64,000 nt of DNA from Pontivivens marinum (GTDB lineage Bacteria; Pseudomonadota; Alphaproteobacteria; Rhodobacterales; Rhodobacteraceae): NCBI RefSeq assembly GCF_900231835.1, contig NZ_OCTN01000001.1, forward strand, positions 1-64,000, given 5' to 3'. The position numbers and the translations under genes were made by a program. Below, piece after piece: positions 61,080 through 64,000 of this stretch. Positions within the stretch are counted from its first letter, which is position 1, and every line of letters starts with the position of its first letter. The notes under the pieces were generated by a model, which was not told where the DNA came from, ran no database searches, and worked only from the letters and a program-made list of their open reading frames with translations.

Positions 61080-63512
61080 TCAGGCGCGCATGCGGCTGTA
61101 ATCGGGATCATACGGGCCGCTCTCAATGATTTCCGCAGCAACAGGCGCGCCAATCACATCAATGGTCAGGCCCGTAGCGGTCGCATATGCCGGATCAACA
61201 AAGGCATAGGCGATGTTCAAACCCGTGCGATGCCCCCAATCGCCCGAGGTAACAGTCCCGACAATCTGACCGTTGGACCGAACGGATGCACCACCATGCG
61301 CGGGCGCATCAGTGGTATCGACGGTCATCGTGACCAGCAGTCGCTGCGGTCCGGCCTCGACCCGTTTTTGCAAGGCTTCCTTGCCCACGAAATCATCCTT
61401 TTCCATCTTGATGAAGCGGTTCAGGCTTGTCTCAAACGGATCAAATTCGGTCAGGATATCGGCCTTCCAATGCAGGAAGCCCTTTTCCACCCGCATCGAA
61501 TCCACGGCCCGTGCGCCGAATAATTGCAGACCATGCGCCTGCCCCGCCTTGCGCAGCGCGGCATAGGCCGCATGCAGGTTTTCGTTGGGCACGTGGATCT
61601 CATAGGCCAGCTCGCCTGAGAAGCTGATGCCCAGCACAGTTGCAGGCGCAATGCCGATATGGGTTTCACGCACCGACAGCCACGAGAATGCCTCACGCGA
61701 CCAATCGCCCCGCGCGGCGGCGGCAAGAACGTCCCGCGATTTCGGCCCGGCCAGAACCAGGATCGTCTGCGCATTGGTCAGCGATTTGATCTGCACATCC
61801 TCATCCGCGCGCAAATGGGTTTGCAACCAATCCATGTCATGGAATTCCGACGCAGCAGCCGACCCGTACCAGACACGGTTCGGTCCACGGTCCGAGGCAG
61901 GGATATTCGCAATCGTCGCCTCACCCTTTAGCATTCCATGTTCGTTGAGCAGATAGCCCAATCCGACACGCCCCCAGCGTTTCGTCACCGTGCCGCACAT
62001 CATCCGGTCGAGGAAGCTGTGCACGTCACCACCCGTCAGCTCGAACCGGTTAAAGCCTGATACCTCGGTCATGCCAACGCCGGTCATGACGTTCTGCACC
62101 TCCGCCGCAACAACGTCGTGCACCTCGTTAAAGCGGAAGCCCAGCGTCTCCTCAAAATCCGGCGACGGCTTGATATAGTCGATGCGCTCCCACCCGTTGA
62201 CGATGCCCATCTCGGCACCCTCAGCGACGAAAACCTGCGTCAGCGGGGTCGTCTTCATCGGGCGGGCAGCGGGGCGGTGTTCGTGGGGGAAGTGGAACCG
62301 GAATTCGTTCTGGTAATCCTCAATCGCCTTTAGCGCCGTCAGTTCAACCGTCGCATGACCGGTAAAGCGTCGTGGATCGATCACCCACGTATCGTATTGC
62401 GCCTCACCATGCACAATCTGCTGCGCCAACATCCAACCATGGCCACCGCCCTCACCCAGACCTGCGCGCAGGCCGATGATGCAATAGGCGTTCCGTTTAC
62501 CGGGGATCGGACCAACCAGCGGCGCACCGTCGATTGTATAGGTGATCGGGCCGTTAACGACGTGCCTGATACCGGTTTCCATCAGGGCTGGCATCCGCTC
62601 GAACGCGCCCTCCAACACATCGGTGATGCGGTCCAGATCATCGGGGCACAGGGCGTTGGTGAATTTCGGATCGATCCCGTCCATGCCCCAAGTGCGACAA
62701 TCCTGCTCATAAAATCCTAGCAGCAAGCCACCCTTTTCCTGACGGCAATAATAATCGCTGATCGGGCAGCGCAGCAGCGGCATCCGATGGCCCGCCTCCG
62801 CAATTGACGGAATATCCTCGGTCAGGAAATACTGATGCTCCATCGAGGCGACAGGATGCTGCACCCCCATCATCGCGCCAATCTCGTTACAACGATAGCC
62901 GCCAGCATTCACGACAATCTCACATTTCACATCGCCCTTTTCGGTGTGAACGGTCCATGTGCTGTCTGCATGCTGAGTCAGGCCAGTGACAGGCGTGTGG
63001 CGGTTAACCTCGGCACCGGCCAGACGGGCGCGACGGGCCAATGCTTGGCACAATTGCGCGGGGTCAACATCACCATCCGTCGGGTCCCATAGCCCGCCCA
63101 ACAGGTTATCGGTTGAGATCAGAGGGTGCCGCCGCGCGCATTCTTCCGCACCGATCACCTCAAAATCAACGCCCATCCCCGCTGCCATCGAGGCGAAATG
63201 GCGATAGCCATCCATCTGCGCCTCGGTATTGGCCAAACGAATGCCGCCATCGCCGTAATTATAGCCGACCGGATAATCCAGATCGTCGCGCAATTCCTTG
63301 TACAGGTTGATCGAATGCGTTTTCAGCCCGACCATGGTTTGCGTCATACCAAAATTCGTGACCTGCGCTGCCGAATGCCATGTCGTGCCGGAGGTCAGCT
63401 CATCCCGCTCGATCAACATCACATCGGTCCAGCCCTCCTGCGTCAGGTGGTACAATGCGGAACATCCTGCGATGCCACCCCCAATCACAACAACACGAAC
63501 CTGATCCCGCAT
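61080..63512 (-). CDS. Dimethylglycine/sarcosine-dehydrogenase-like FAD and GcvT protein
   Basis: An 810-residue protein with two parts. Residues about 1-390 are a DAO-type FAD domain: VVVIGGGIAGCSALYHL binds FAD, and SGTTWHSAAQ holds His46, the residue that carries covalent FAD in dimethylglycine and sarcosine dehydrogenases. From about 430 to 800 is a GcvT-like tetrahydrofolate domain (FELTGGDVHSFLDRMMCG; GISFSGELAYEIHVPNENLH; RVEKGFLHWKADI). Members demethylate N-methyl amino acids and pass the carbon to folate. The exact methylated amine is not clear; this group has several subfamilies in roseobacters. A LysR gene lies upstream on the same strand. Confidence 0.9.
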   Translation of the reverse strand: MRDQVRVVVIGGGIAGCSALYHLTQEGWTDVMLIERDELTSGTTWHSAAQVTNFGMTQTMVGLKTHSINLYKELRDDLDYPVGYNYGDGGIRLANTEAQMDGYRHFASMAAGMGVDFEVIGAEECARRHPLISTDNLLGGLWDPTDGDVDPAQLCQALARRARLAGAEVNRHTPVTGLTQHADSTWTVHTEKGDVKCEIVVNAGGYRCNEIGAMMGVQHPVASMEHQYFLTEDIPSIAEAGHRMPLLRCPISDYYCRQEKGGLLLGFYEQDCRTWGMDGIDPKFTNALCPDDLDRITDVLEGAFERMPALMETGIRHVVNGPITYTIDGAPLVGPIPGKRNAYCIIGLRAGLGEGGGHGWMLAQQIVHGEAQYDTWVIDPRRFTGHATVELTALKAIEDYQNEFRFHFPHEHRPAARPMKTTPLTQVFVAEGAEMGIVNGWERIDYIKPSPDFEETLGFRFNEVHDVVAAEVQNVMTGVGMTEVSGFNRFELTGGDVHSFLDRMMCGTVTKRWGRVGLGYLLNEHGMLKGEATIANIPASDRGPNRVWYGSAAASEFHDMDWLQTHLRADEDVQIKSLTNAQTILVLAGPKSRDVLAAAARGDWSREAFSWLSVRETHIGIAPATVLGISFSGELAYEIHVPNENLHAAYAALRKAGQAHGLQLFGARAVDSMRVEKGFLHWKADILTEFDPFETSLNRFIKMEKDDFVGKEALQKRVEAGPQRLLVTMTVDTTDAPAHGGASVRSNGQIVGTVTSGDWGHRTGLNIAYAFVDPAYATATGLTIDVIGAPVAAEIIESGPYDPDYSRMRA

Positions 63513-63637
63513 GACATCTATCCCGACTTGAAAATAACCCTGCGAACATGCATCCGCACAAGCAGCAGTTCGGTCAATGTGAACGAATCAGTTCCTGTAT
63601 TTTCGAAACTGTCTTTGCAAAATCATATCGGCAGCGC

Positions 63638-64000
63638 TCAATCGCCCTCACCCAAAACGGTGAATTGCTCTGATAACCACGGATACATCGCACAGGCGGG
63701 TTCAACCGCCTCACGCCGCACAATCTGGCGCAGCAAACCGGTGATGGCCTGCAAGGTCTGATCGTCAAAATCCGCCCGTGCGCTAACGGTCAAGGTTCGC
63801 GCAAATGCCGCAATCGGCAGGGGGTGCAACCGGACCCTGTCGGCAAACCGCTGGGCGCGCATGAACCCGATGGGCGTGACAACGGCCCATCCCTCGCCCC
63901 CTGCGATGACAGCCATCATGGATTGCACGCTATCGAACGAAAACCGGTTCGCCAGATCAATCCGGTTGCGCGCCAGATGGGCCTCCACCTGCTTGCCAAT
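63638..64000 (-). CDS. LysR-family regulator, C-terminal part (partial)
   Basis: The frame is open to the last base, so the gene begins outside the window. The visible 120 residues are the end of a LysR ligand-binding domain: SVQSMMAVIAGGEGWAVVTP is the typical G-hydrophobic-P stretch of the second lobe. The DNA-binding part is not in the window. It ends 125 bases before the dimethylglycine-dehydrogenase-like gene on the same strand and may regulate it. Confidence 0.8.
   Translation of the reverse strand: MGKQVEAHLARNRIDLANRFSFDSVQSMMAVIAGGEGWAVVTPIGFMRAQRFADRVRLHPLPIAAFARTLTVSARADFDDQTLQAITGLLRQIVRREAVEPACAMYPWLSEQFTVLGEGD

Overview
The window looks like chromosomal DNA of an alphaproteobacterium of the Rhodobacteraceae (roseobacter) type. 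The evidence is the core run SPOR protein, D-Ala-D-Ala carboxypeptidase, tmk, holB, tatD and MBL hydrolase, an RTX protein ending in a Hint domain, a dimethylglycine-dehydrogenase-like FAD/GcvT protein, and many ABC importers. Most of the DNA is GC-rich. The first 6.3 kb is visibly AT-richer and has accessory character.

Layout. 1-6.3 kb is an accessory segment: the end of a coiled-coil protein (perhaps a mobilisation protein), an unrecognised two-gene operon with a perfect palindrome upstream, a MATE-type transporter and a complete IS1182-type insertion sequence. It ends at the 3' end of tRNA-Ser(UGA). 6.5-12.8 kb holds housekeeping genes and an AEC transporter. 12.8-18.2 kb is a polyamine-type ABC importer operon ending in a translationally coupled phosphodiester-glycosidase-like secreted protein. 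18.3-19.7 kb carries aroQ and an esterase. 20.0-23.3 kb is the RTX-Hint protein. 23.3-30.2 kb is a LacI-controlled sugar operon (CUT2 importer, Gfo/Idh/MocA dehydrogenase, TIM-barrel isomerase) with a clear operator.

30.2-47.2 kb is the most interesting part. It holds four minus-strand transcription units: (1) an ABC importer plus a nucleoside-hydrolase-like protein; (2) a GntR regulator plus a fucose-isomerase-like protein; (3) a TIM-barrel isomerase, DhaL, DhaK, a LacD-type aldolase and an aldehyde dehydrogenase; (4) an MFS transporter, a thiolase-fold protein, a DUF35 protein and an acyl-CoA synthetase. A related 16-bp motif (ATTWGTACTAACAAAT-like) lies 17 to 54 bp upstream of the first gene of each unit, including gntR, so I infer one GntR regulon. 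The enzymes suggest a route aldose to ketose to ketose phosphate to DHAP-type product plus aldehyde to acid. The thiolase-fold protein lacks both the nucleophilic Cys and the GHP His, and with its DUF35 partner resembles Ltp2-type CoA-ester retro-aldolases. I do not know this combination as a described pathway.

47.4-51.1 kb holds a methionine aminopeptidase, a small membrane protein, a DMT exporter with its TetR regulator and operator, and a GntR regulator. 51.2-60.4 kb is a dipeptide-type ABC import operon with two M20-family hydrolases and a creatinase-like M24 protein whose metal ligands are largely lost, closed by a strong terminator. 60.6-64 kb has a small membrane protein, the dimethylglycine/sarcosine-dehydrogenase-like enzyme and the C-terminus of a LysR regulator cut by the window edge. 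All names come from reading motifs by eye; no database search was possible.
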